DNA of 64,000 bases from Peiella sedimenti (GTDB lineage: Bacteria; Pseudomonadota; Alphaproteobacteria; Caulobacterales; Caulobacteraceae). Position numbers and translations under genes: made by a program. The stretch lies in contig NZ_JAUKTR010000004.1 in assembly GCF_030504955.1 (NCBI RefSeq), positions 186,001 to 250,000 of the forward strand. Reading direction: 5' to 3'. Under the pieces are notes generated by a model. It did not search any database. It worked only from the letters and a program-made list of their open reading frames with translations, and was not told where the DNA came from. This document shows, piece after piece, positions 56,954-64,000 of the stretch. Position 1 is the first letter of the stretch. Each line of letters begins with the position of its first letter.

Positions 56954-56984
56954 GGGCGCGGCGGCTTGGACGGCCGCCGCGCCC
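56954..56984 (+). terminator. GC hairpin between tsf and pyrH
   Basis: GGGCGCGGCGGC and GCCGCCGCGCCC form a perfect 12-bp stem with a 7-base loop, followed by TTCGTC. It has the form of a terminator with a weak U-tract, so transcription into pyrH may be reduced rather than ended. Confidence 0.7.
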
Positions 56985-57049
56985 TTCGTCTATGGTGGCC
57001 CGCCGATTCCGGCGCCAGTCATTACCCTTCCCGAGACAGGCCCCAAGCC

Positions 57050-57790
57050 ATGCCCGCTGAACCGCCCGCCGACCCGACGAAATACCGCCGCATCCTGCTG
57101 AAGGTGTCCGGCGAAGTGCTGATGGGCGAACAGGGCTACGGCATCGACATGAAGACGGTGGACACCGTGGCCGCGGCCATCAAGCGCGCCGTCGAGAGCG
57201 GCGTGCAGATGTGCCTGGTCATCGGCGGGGGCAACATCTTCCGGGGGCTGTCGAAGGCGGCCGGCGACATGGACCGGGCCACAGCCGACCACATGGGCAT
57301 GCTGGCGACCGTGATGAACGCCCTGGCCATGCAGGCGGCGCTGGAGAAGATCGGCGTACAGACGCGGGTGCAGAGCGCCCTGACCATGAACGCCGTGGCC
57401 GAGCCCTACATCCGGCGTCGCGCCCTGCGGCACCTGGAGAAGGGCCGTGTGGTGATTTTCGCCGCCGGGGTGGGCGCGCCCTTCTTCACGACGGATTCCG
57501 GCGCCGCCCTGCGCGCCGCCGAGATGGGCTGCGACGCCCTGCTGAAGGGCACCAGCGTGGACGGGGTTTACACCGCCGATCCGAAGAAGGACGCCAGCGC
57601 CACGCGCTATGAACGGCTGACCTATCAGGACGTGCTGGCCAAGGACCTGCGGGTCATGGACGCCTCGGCCATCGCCATGATGCGGGACGCGGGCATTCCC
57701 ATCGTGGTCTTCTCGATCCGCGGCGAAGGCTCGCTGCGGCGCGTTCTGAACGGCGAAGGCCCCTTCACGGTCATCAGCGGGCAAGTCTAA
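57050..57790 (+). CDS. pyrH: UMP kinase
   Basis: A 246-residue bacterial-type UMP kinase of the amino acid kinase fold: [30 protein letters not shown] and [12 protein letters not shown]. It makes UDP for RNA and envelope synthesis and is allosterically controlled by GTP and UTP in relatives. ATG 57050 is chosen by family start. Followed by frr after 41 bases. Confidence 0.96.
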   Translation: MPAEPPADPTKYRRILLKVSGEVLMGEQGYGIDMKTVDTVAAAIKRAVESGVQMCLVIGGGNIFRGLSKAAGDMDRATADHMGMLATVMNALAMQAALEKIGVQTRVQSALTMNAVAEPYIRRRALRHLEKGRVVIFAAGVGAPFFTTDSGAALRAAEMGCDALLKGTSVDGVYTADPKKDASATRYERLTYQDVLAKDLRVMDASAIAMMRDAGIPIVVFSIRGEGSLRRVLNGEGPFTVISGQV

Positions 57791-57831
57791 GAAGAACTGG
57801 CCTAAAGAGAACCAAGTCCGGAGATACGATC

Positions 57832-58389
57832 ATGGCCAAGCCAGACATCAAATCCTACGCCGCCCGCATGGACAAGGCGGTCACGGCGCTGAAGGAGGAG
57901 TTCGCGGGCCTGCGGACGGGCCGCGCCTCGGCAGGCCTGCTCGAACCGGTGATGGTCGAGGCCTATGGCGCCACCGCGCCGCTGAACACGGTGGCGGCCA
58001 TCAGCGTGCCCGAGGCGCGCATGATCAGCGTCAGCGTCTGGGATCGGGGCATGGTGGTCTCGGTCGAGAAGGCCATCCGCGCCGCGGGCCTGGGCCTGAA
58101 CCCTGTCGTCGACGGTCAGACCCTGCGCATCCCGATCCCGCCCCTCACCGAGGAGCGGCGCAAGGATCTGGTCAAGCTGGCCGGCAAGTACGCCGAGCAG
58201 CAGCGCATCGCCGTGCGCAACGTGCGGCGCGACGCCAATGACGACCTGAAGAAGGCGGAAAAGGACGGCGAGATCAGCCAGGACGAGCAGAAGCGCCTGG
58301 AGGGCGACGTCCAGAAGGAGACGGACGCGGCTATCAAGCGCATCGACGAGGCCTTGAAGGTCAAGGAACAGGAGATCATGCAGGTCTGA
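57832..58389 (+). CDS. frr: Ribosome recycling factor
   Basis: A 185-residue RRF that splits post-termination ribosomes with EF-G. Signatures [29 protein letters not shown] and [17 protein letters not shown]-terminal coiled coil. Full family length. Followed by uppS after 21 bases. Confidence 0.97.
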   Translation: MAKPDIKSYAARMDKAVTALKEEFAGLRTGRASAGLLEPVMVEAYGATAPLNTVAAISVPEARMISVSVWDRGMVVSVEKAIRAAGLGLNPVVDGQTLRIPIPPLTEERRKDLVKLAGKYAEQQRIAVRNVRRDANDDLKKAEKDGEISQDEQKRLEGDVQKETDAAIKRIDEALKVKEQEIMQV

Positions 58390-58410
58390 CCTGCATGAGG
58401 ATCCCTGAGT

Positions 58411-59181
58411 ATGGCGTCGGCCCCCACGGCTGAGAGTGACCTAACCGCCCGCGACGGCGGGCCGCGCCACGTCGCCCTGATCATGGACGGCAACGGCCGC
58501 TGGGCCAAGGCGCGCGGCCTGCCGCGCACAGCCGGTCACAAGGCGGGCGTCGAGGCCCTTAAACGCACGGTGCAAGGCGCGGGCGACCTGGGCGTCGAGT
58601 GCCTGACCGTGTTCGGCTTCTCGACCGAGAACTGGCGCCGGCCCGCCGAGGAGGTCTCGGAGCTGATGGGCCTGGTGAAGGCCTATGTGGAGGCGGATCT
58701 GGAGCGCCTGCGCAAGGGCGGGGTGCGCCTGCGCATCCTTGGCGCCCGCGAGGACCTGTCCCCGGACATCCGCGGCATCGTCGAGCGCGCCGAGAGCCGC
58801 ACGGCCCACAACGACCGTTTCCTTCTGCAGGTGGCGTTCAACTATGGCGGCCGGTCCGACATCGTGCGGGCGGCGCGCCGCTTCGCCGAGCAGGTCAAGG
58901 CCGGGACGGTGGAACCCGAAGCCCTGACCGAAGAGAGGTTCGGCGCGCTGCTGTCCACCGGCGAGGCGCCGCCCCTGGACATGGTCGTGCGCACCTCGGG
59001 CGAGCGGCGGCTGTCGAACTTCCTGTTGTGGGAGGCGGCCTACGCCGAGTTGGTGTTCCAGGACATCCTGTGGCCCGATTACGGCCCCCGGGCGCTGGCG
59101 GCGGCCATCGAGGAGTATCGCCTGCGCGACCGGCGGTTCGGCGCCCTGGCCCGGCCGCTGGCGGAGGCGTCGGGCGCGTGA
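58411..59181 (+). CDS. uppS: Isoprenyl transferase (undecaprenyl diphosphate synthase type)
   Basis: A 256-residue cis-prenyltransferase making the undecaprenyl carrier for peptidoglycan and other envelope polymers. Catalytic HVALIMDGNGRWAKARG, FGFSTENWRRP and VRTSGERRLSNFLLWEAAYAEL-type segments are all present. Its stop overlaps the cdsA start (GTGA). Confidence 0.96.
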   Translation: MASAPTAESDLTARDGGPRHVALIMDGNGRWAKARGLPRTAGHKAGVEALKRTVQGAGDLGVECLTVFGFSTENWRRPAEEVSELMGLVKAYVEADLERLRKGGVRLRILGAREDLSPDIRGIVERAESRTAHNDRFLLQVAFNYGGRSDIVRAARRFAEQVKAGTVEPEALTEERFGALLSTGEAPPLDMVVRTSGERRLSNFLLWEAAYAELVFQDILWPDYGPRALAAAIEEYRLRDRRFGALARPLAEASGA

Positions 59182-59996
59182 AGCTGCAGGGTATCGGTCT
59201 TAGAGCAGCCTCTACGGCGGTGCTGGCGCCCGCCGCCATCGCGGCCCTGTATCTGGGCGGTCTGCCCTTCATGCTTATGATCGCGGTCTCGACGGCTTTC
59301 CTGGCCTTCGAATGGACCCAGATGAGCCAGTCCAGGCGCAAGGGGCCGCTGACCTTCCTGCTCACCGTGACGATCGTCGCGGGCTGCATCGGCGCCTATG
59401 CGGACGAGCTGCCGTTGGCCTGGGCCGTGTGCGCGATCGGCGCCCTTATCCTGGCCGTCGTGGCGCGGACCGGCGGCGGCTGGGCCGGGCGCGCGTGGTT
59501 CGGCGTGCTCTACCTTGCCGTCCCCATCGTGCTGATGGTCTGGCTGAGGCTTCAGGATGAGGGCGGCCGATGGACGATCCTGTTGTTCGCGATCACCTGG
59601 GGCGCGGACATCGCAGCCTATCTGGCCGGCAGCGCCATCGGGGGCGCGAAACTGGCGCCGCGCCTGTCGCCCAACAAGACCTGGGCTGGCTTCATCGCGG
59701 GACTGGTCGCCGGGTCGGCGGTCGCCGCCCTGGTCACGCTGAGCTTCGCCATGGCGGGGCCCGAGTGGCGGATCACGGGCCTGCCGGTGCTCTGGGCCGC
59801 GCTGGTGGGCCTGGCGGGCGCGCTGGCCACCATGAGCGGCGACCTATTCGAATCCGCCCTGAAGCGCCGTTACGGCGTGAAGGATTCCGGCGACATCATT
59901 CCGGGGCACGGGGGGCTTCTGGACCGGGTGGACGGCCTGCTGTTCGCTGCAGTGGTAGTGGCGGGCGCGCGCGTCCTGGCAGGAGGCGCGCTTTAG
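59178..59996 (+). CDS. cdsA: Phosphatidate cytidylyltransferase
   Basis: A 272-residue integral membrane enzyme making CDP-diacylglycerol, precursor of all phospholipids. Several membrane helices and the C-terminal signature (SPNKTWAGFIAG ... KRRYGVKDSGDIIPGHGG ... DRVDGLL) are present. GTG 59178 overlaps the uppS stop by four bases. dxr starts immediately after the stop. Confidence 0.95.
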   Translation: MKLQGIGLRAASTAVLAPAAIAALYLGGLPFMLMIAVSTAFLAFEWTQMSQSRRKGPLTFLLTVTIVAGCIGAYADELPLAWAVCAIGALILAVVARTGGGWAGRAWFGVLYLAVPIVLMVWLRLQDEGGRWTILLFAITWGADIAAYLAGSAIGGAKLAPRLSPNKTWAGFIAGLVAGSAVAALVTLSFAMAGPEWRITGLPVLWAALVGLAGALATMSGDLFESALKRRYGVKDSGDIIPGHGGLLDRVDGLLFAAVVVAGARVLAGGAL

Positions 59997-61187
59997 ATGC
60001 GGCTGCCTGAGCGCATTTCCATTCTGGGTTCGACCGGCTCCATCGGCTGTTCGACGCTGGACCTGCTTGAAAAGGCGGGCTTCGGCGGCGCTATCGAAGT
60101 GCTGGCTGCCGGCCGCAACGTCGATCGGCTGATCGAGCAGGCGCGCCGCTGGCGCCCGGCGCTGGCGGTGACGGCGGACGAGGGGACCCTGCCTCGGCTG
60201 CGCGAGGGACTGGCCGGTACAGGCGTGGAGGCGGCGGCTGGCGAGGCGGCCCTCGTCGAGGCCGCCCTGCGCCCCGTGGACTGGGTCATGTCGGCTATCG
60301 TCGGCGCCGCCGGCCTGCCGCCGACCTGGGCCGCGGCGGGGACGGGGGCCGTGATCGCCCTTGCCAACAAGGAGAGCCTGGTCTGCTGCGGACCGGCCCT
60401 GATGCATCGGGCCGAGGAACATGGCGGCAGGGTGCTGCCGGTGGATTCGGAACACTCGGCCATCCTGCAGGTCTTCGAGGTGCGGAATGCAGCCCAGGTG
60501 GCCTGCGTGACCCTCACGGCCTCGGGCGGGCCGTTCCGCGACTGGAGCGCCGCGCGGATCGCCCGGGCTACGCCGCAAGAGGCGGTCGCCCACCCGAACT
60601 GGAGCATGGGCGCCAAGATCTCGGTGGACAGCGCCACCCTGATGAACAAGGGGCTGGAGACGATCGAGGCCGCCTATCTGTTCGGACTGAGGCCCGATCA
60701 GCTGGACGTGGTCATCCACCCTCAGTCGGTGATCCACAGCCTGGTCCGCTACGCCGACGGCTCCAGCCTGGCTCAGCTGGGCCCGCCCGACATGCGCACG
60801 CCCATCGCCGTCGCCTTGGCCTGGCCGGACCGGACGGCCTGGCCGGCGCCCGCCCTCGACCTGACGACCTGCGGGCCGCTGACCTTCGAGGCGCCGGACC
60901 TGACGCGCTTTCCGGCCCTTCGGCTGGCGCGCGAGGCGCTGGCCGCGGGCGGCGAGGCGCCTGCGGTGCTGAACGGCGCCAATGAGGCGGCGGTTCGGGC
61001 TTTTCTTGACCGGCGCATCGGCTTTTCGGATATTGCCGCCGTCGTGGAGGAGGTTCTTGAGGGGATGGGCCACGGCCAGTCCCATCAAGGAGCGGGGAAC
61101 GGCGTTCTGGAAGGCGTCATGGCCGCCGACCGGCGGGCCCGGCGGGGCGCGCAGGATGTAATTGAACGTCGGGCGAACGCCGCCTGA
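59997..61187 (+). CDS. dxr: 1-deoxy-D-xylulose 5-phosphate reductoisomerase
   Basis: A 396-residue enzyme of the non-mevalonate isoprenoid route. NADPH loop [16 protein letters not shown], metal-binding PVDSEHSAI and the flexible lid [21 protein letters not shown] are present. It supplies precursors for UppS, encoded two genes upstream. ATG 59997 abuts the cdsA stop. Confidence 0.96.
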   Translation: MRLPERISILGSTGSIGCSTLDLLEKAGFGGAIEVLAAGRNVDRLIEQARRWRPALAVTADEGTLPRLREGLAGTGVEAAAGEAALVEAALRPVDWVMSAIVGAAGLPPTWAAAGTGAVIALANKESLVCCGPALMHRAEEHGGRVLPVDSEHSAILQVFEVRNAAQVACVTLTASGGPFRDWSAARIARATPQEAVAHPNWSMGAKISVDSATLMNKGLETIEAAYLFGLRPDQLDVVIHPQSVIHSLVRYADGSSLAQLGPPDMRTPIAVALAWPDRTAWPAPALDLTTCGPLTFEAPDLTRFPALRLAREALAAGGEAPAVLNGANEAAVRAFLDRRIGFSDIAAVVEEVLEGMGHGQSHQGAGNGVLEGVMAADRRARRGAQDVIERRANAA

Positions 61188-61210
61188 TCGGGGCGGAGAC
61201 GAATGAGACC

Positions 61211-62422
61211 ATGCTCGACGCGCTGACAAGCACTCTCCTGGCGATCGCCTCGTTCATCGTGGTGCTGTCGATCGTCATCACCTTTCACGAACTGGGACAC
61301 TACTGGGCCGGCCGACTGTTCGGGGTGAAGACAGAGCGCTTTTCGCTGGGCTTCGGGCGGGCTCTCATCAGCCATCGCGACAAGCGCGGCGTGGAATGGC
61401 GCATCGGCTGGCTGCCGCTGGGCGGCTATGTGAAGTTTGCCGGCGACCTGGACGGGGCGCCCGACGCCAAGACCCTGGATGCTGCGCGCCAACAGATCGT
61501 CGCTGCCGAGGGGGCGGGCGCGGAGCGGGCCTATTTCGACTTCAAACCCGTCTGGCAGAGGGCGCTGATCGTTTTCGCAGGGCCCTTCGCGAACTTCGTG
61601 CTGGCGGTGCTGATCTTCGCCAGCCTGGCCATGGCGGCCGGAGAGGTCGTGCGGATCAAGCCCGTGGTGGGAGAGGTCTCCGCCGGCGGCGCGGCGGCGG
61701 AGGCCGGGTTCCGGCCCGGCGACCTGATCACTCGCGCCAACGGCCGCGCCATCGACGACTGGTCCGACGTGGCCCAGATGGTGCAGTTCCGGGCCGGCGA
61801 GCCCATCCGCTTCGACGTGGAGCGCGCGGGCCAGACGCTTGAGCTGACGGCCACGCCGCGTGCGCGCACCCTGGAGATCGACGGCCAGCCCGTGACCCAA
61901 GGGGTGCTGGGGATCGCCTTCAACCCCACGCCCGAGACGATCGAGCGCCGCGCGCTGAATCCCGTCACGGCCTTGGGCGAGGGGGTTCGCATGACGGCGA
62001 CCGTCCTGGACACCACGCTGACCTATCTTCGGCGAGTGGTGACGGGCCGCGAGTCGGGCGACCAGCTGAGCGGCCCGCTGGGCATCGCCCGCGCCTCGGG
62101 CACGGTGGCGTCCGGCGCGGCGACCGGCGCCGAGAACCTCGGGGACGGGGTCTGGCGCGTCACGGCTTCGCTTTTGTTGCTGACCGGCCTTCTTTCTGTC
62201 GGAGTTGGCTTCCTTAATCTGCTGCCTGTGCCGATCCTCGACGGGGGGAGACTGGTGTTCTATGCCTACGAAGCTGTTGCCCGGCGTCCCCTCGACGCGC
62301 GGATTCAGGAGCTAGGATACCGCGTCGGTCTTGTGTTGCTGGTCGGTTTGATATTGTTCGCCACCTGGAACGACGTACAGAAGTTCAGCCTGTTCCGCTC
62401 GCTGGGCGGGTCCATCTCGTAA
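61211..62422 (+). CDS. rseP: Site-2 protease RseP/MmpA
   Basis: A 403-residue intramembrane zinc metalloprotease. HELGH (His26, Glu27, His30) in the first helix, a PDZ domain at about 135-220 (AAEAGFRPGDLITRANGRAI), and the third zinc ligand in NLLPVPILDGG. The Caulobacter homologue MmpA degrades the polarity protein PodJ after its first cleavage. Next gene is bamA, as in many proteobacteria. Confidence 0.95.
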   Translation: MLDALTSTLLAIASFIVVLSIVITFHELGHYWAGRLFGVKTERFSLGFGRALISHRDKRGVEWRIGWLPLGGYVKFAGDLDGAPDAKTLDAARQQIVAAEGAGAERAYFDFKPVWQRALIVFAGPFANFVLAVLIFASLAMAAGEVVRIKPVVGEVSAGGAAAEAGFRPGDLITRANGRAIDDWSDVAQMVQFRAGEPIRFDVERAGQTLELTATPRARTLEIDGQPVTQGVLGIAFNPTPETIERRALNPVTALGEGVRMTATVLDTTLTYLRRVVTGRESGDQLSGPLGIARASGTVASGAATGAENLGDGVWRVTASLLLLTGLLSVGVGFLNLLPVPILDGGRLVFYAYEAVARRPLDARIQELGYRVGLVLLVGLILFATWNDVQKFSLFRSLGGSIS

Positions 62423-62443
62423 GAATCGGTGTCTGACGCCCCA

Positions 62444-64000
62444 ATGGTCCGCTCCATGCCTTTGTCCTTTCCCCGCCTTGGGTCGAACCGCGCCGCCGTG
62501 AGCCGCGTGGGCGCCAGCCTGGGCGCGCTCGTCATCGCCGCCGGTCTGGCATCGGGCGCCCTGGCCCAGGAAGCCCCCGCCCCGGCGGCCGAGGCTGAAC
62601 CCCAGCCCCAGGCCGAAGCCGCGCCCCAGGCACCGCCCAGCCCCACGGTGACGGTGGCTCGGGTCGTGGTGCGGGGCAATCAGCGCATCGATACCCAGAC
62701 GATCGCCTCGTACCTGCCGATCCAGCCGGGCGACACGGTGGATCCGGCGACCCTGGATGTGGCGCTTCGTACGCTCTACCGCACGGACCTGTTCTCGGAC
62801 GTGCAGATCTTCGCCGAGGGCGCCGACCTGGTCGTCGAGGTGGTGGAGAATCCGGTCATCAACCAAGTGACCTTCGAGGGCAATGAGGCCATCACCGAGG
62901 AGAAGCTGCGCGAGGAAGTGCAGATTCGGCCTCGCGGCGTCTACACGCGCGCCCGGGTTCTCCAGGACGTGCAGCGCCTGGTCGAGCTGTACCGCCGCTC
63001 GGGCCGCATCACGGCGACCATCACGCCCAAGATCGTGCAGCTGTCGCAGAACCGCGTCGACCTGGTGTTCGAGATCGATGAAGGCGTCGCCACCGGCATC
63101 CGCAGCATCAACATCCTGGGCAACGAAGCCTTCTCGGACCGCGACCTGCGCGACATCATGGTCACCAAGACCTCGCGGCTGTGGCGGCTGTTCTCGTCCA
63201 ACGACGTCTACGACCCGGATCGCCTCGAATACGACCGCGAGCAGATCACCAAGCACTATCGCAACAACGGCTATTTCGACTTCCGCATCGTCTCGGCGGT
63301 GGCCGAGCTGTCCCCCGACCGTGAGGACTTCGCCGTCACCATGACGGTGGACGAGGGCGCTCAGTTCAACTTCGGCCGCGTCACGGTCGAGACCGCGAAC
63401 GAGCGCCTGAATCCCGAGTTCCTTCAGGCGCTGCTGCCGATCCGTGAAGGCGACCTCTATCAGGTCGACCGCATCGAAGAGGCGGTGGACTCCCTGACCT
63501 TCGCGGCCGGGTCGGCGGGCTACGCCTTCGTGGACGTGCGGCCGGAGTACACGCCGAACCGCGAGAACAACACGATCGACGTGGTGTTCCATGTCAGCGA
63601 GGGCCAGCGCGTCTATGTCGAGCGGATCGACATCGTCGGCAACACCCGCACCCTGGACCCCGTGATCCGGCGCGAAATCATGCTGGCCGAGGGCGACGCC
63701 TTCAACCAGGTGCTGGTCAACCGTTCCGAACTGAACCTTCAGGGACTGGGCTTCTTCGCCGAGTCGAGCATCGAGAACGTGCCGGGCTCGGCGCCGGACC
63801 GCACGGTCGTCCAGGTCCAGGTCCAGGAGCAGCCGACGGGCGAACTGTCCTTCGGCGCCGGCTTCAGCTCGCTGGAATCGTTCGTCATCGACGTCAGCGT
63901 GACCGAGCGCAACTTCCGCGGCCGGGGTCAGAACCTGGTGGCGCGCGTGTCCTACGGATCGCTGCGCCAGCAGATCGATTTCCGCTTCACCGAGCCGAAG
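62444..64000 (+). CDS. bamA: Outer membrane protein assembly factor BamA (3' end outside window)
   Basis: The first 519 residues are visible. A signal peptide of about 43 residues ends near SGALAQ, followed by an Ala/Pro/Glu linker and POTRA domains (starting near TVTVARVVVRGNQRID, then NQVTFEGNEAITEEKL, GIRSINILGNEAFSDRDL, and YVERIDIVGNTRTLD), and the beginning of the barrel (FGAGFSSLESFVIDVSVTERNF). BamA inserts outer-membrane proteins. ATG 62444 or ATG 62456 could be the start. The end of the gene lies beyond 64000. Confidence 0.96.
   Translation, partial: MVRSMPLSFPRLGSNRAAVSRVGASLGALVIAAGLASGALAQEAPAPAAEAEPQPQAEAAPQAPPSPTVTVARVVVRGNQRIDTQTIASYLPIQPGDTVDPATLDVALRTLYRTDLFSDVQIFAEGADLVVEVVENPVINQVTFEGNEAITEEKLREEVQIRPRGVYTRARVLQDVQRLVELYRRSGRITATITPKIVQLSQNRVDLVFEIDEGVATGIRSINILGNEAFSDRDLRDIMVTKTSRLWRLFSSNDVYDPDRLEYDREQITKHYRNNGYFDFRIVSAVAELSPDREDFAVTMTVDEGAQFNFGRVTVETANERLNPEFLQALLPIREGDLYQVDRIEEAVDSLTFAAGSAGYAFVDVRPEYTPNRENNTIDVVFHVSEGQRVYVERIDIVGNTRTLDPVIRREIMLAEGDAFNQVLVNRSELNLQGLGFFAESSIENVPGSAPDRTVVQVQVQEQPTGELSFGAGFSSLESFVIDVSVTERNFRGRGQNLVARVSYGSLRQQIDFRFTEPK

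Overview
The window is about 64 kb of very GC-rich DNA with dense, interlocking genes. It looks like the chromosome of a member of the Caulobacteraceae, most likely Brevundimonas or a close relative. This rests on the divK-pleD pair, the flbT-flaF-flagellin cluster with an FlmG-like flagellin glycosyltransferase and a FlaEY-like protein, an E1-beta subunit of pyruvate dehydrogenase with its own lipoyl domain, and a GAAC-N7-GAAC LexA box in front of ssb. The genus is an inference. No rRNA, tRNA or CRISPR array was seen.

Layout. 1-5.5 kb: end of a minus-strand gene, a methyltransferase and an aldolase-family gene preceded by the same 19-bp element, an outer-membrane-type gene broken by an in-frame TGA, a lipoprotein cytochrome c, a membrane protein, and the FlmG-like glycosyltransferase. 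5.5-8.4 kb: a degraded accessory island (Rhs C-terminal fragment with a candidate immunity gene, pseudopilin genes, a frameshifted RTX fragment, a lipoprotein) lying between two copies of a CTAACCATGAT-containing repeat. 8.4-16.2 kb: flagellar filament locus (flbT, flaF, three flagellins, flaG, a large FlaEY-like protein) with sigma-54 promoters and FlbD/ftr-like inverted repeats. 16.3-18.4 kb: two envelope proteins of unknown role, ssb and an FtsB/DivIC-like gene. 18.6-25.4 kb: the whole pyruvate dehydrogenase complex (pdhA, pdhB, pdhC, lpdA) with two paralogous small DUF5076-like genes around pdhB and a DUF3667-like membrane protein before lpdA. 25.3-30.7 kb: two flavodoxin-fold quinone reductases, dinB, a ROK sugar kinase, and the cell-cycle pair divK-pleD. 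31-42 kb: rpmG, several envelope proteins, a sulfotransferase next to an Asp/Asn beta-hydroxylase-like gene, a Nudix hydrolase, smc, two DsbA-like genes, and an ABC-F ATPase. 42-54.5 kb: ndk, purMN, rnd, an acyl ligase, lipA-ratA, parE, a TRIC/UPF0126 membrane protein, glnBA, nnrD. 54.9-64 kb: the conserved run rpsB-tsf-pyrH-frr-uppS-cdsA-dxr-rseP-bamA, the last gene cut by the window edge.

How they work together. The flagellar block combines filament subunits, their post-transcriptional regulators (FlbT, FlaF), a likely glycosyltransferase and late-class promoters. The lipoylated PDH subunits depend on lipoic acid, and lipA lies elsewhere in the same window. GlnB and GlnA form a nitrogen operon. 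The final run couples translation, UMP and isoprenoid synthesis, phospholipid precursor supply and outer-membrane assembly. The least ordinary parts are the 5.5-8.4 kb island, the propeller-containing FlaEY-like protein, a 36-codon gene antisense to the flagellin downstream region, the paired DUF5076-like genes, and a strong tendency of convergent genes to overlap by exactly four bases.
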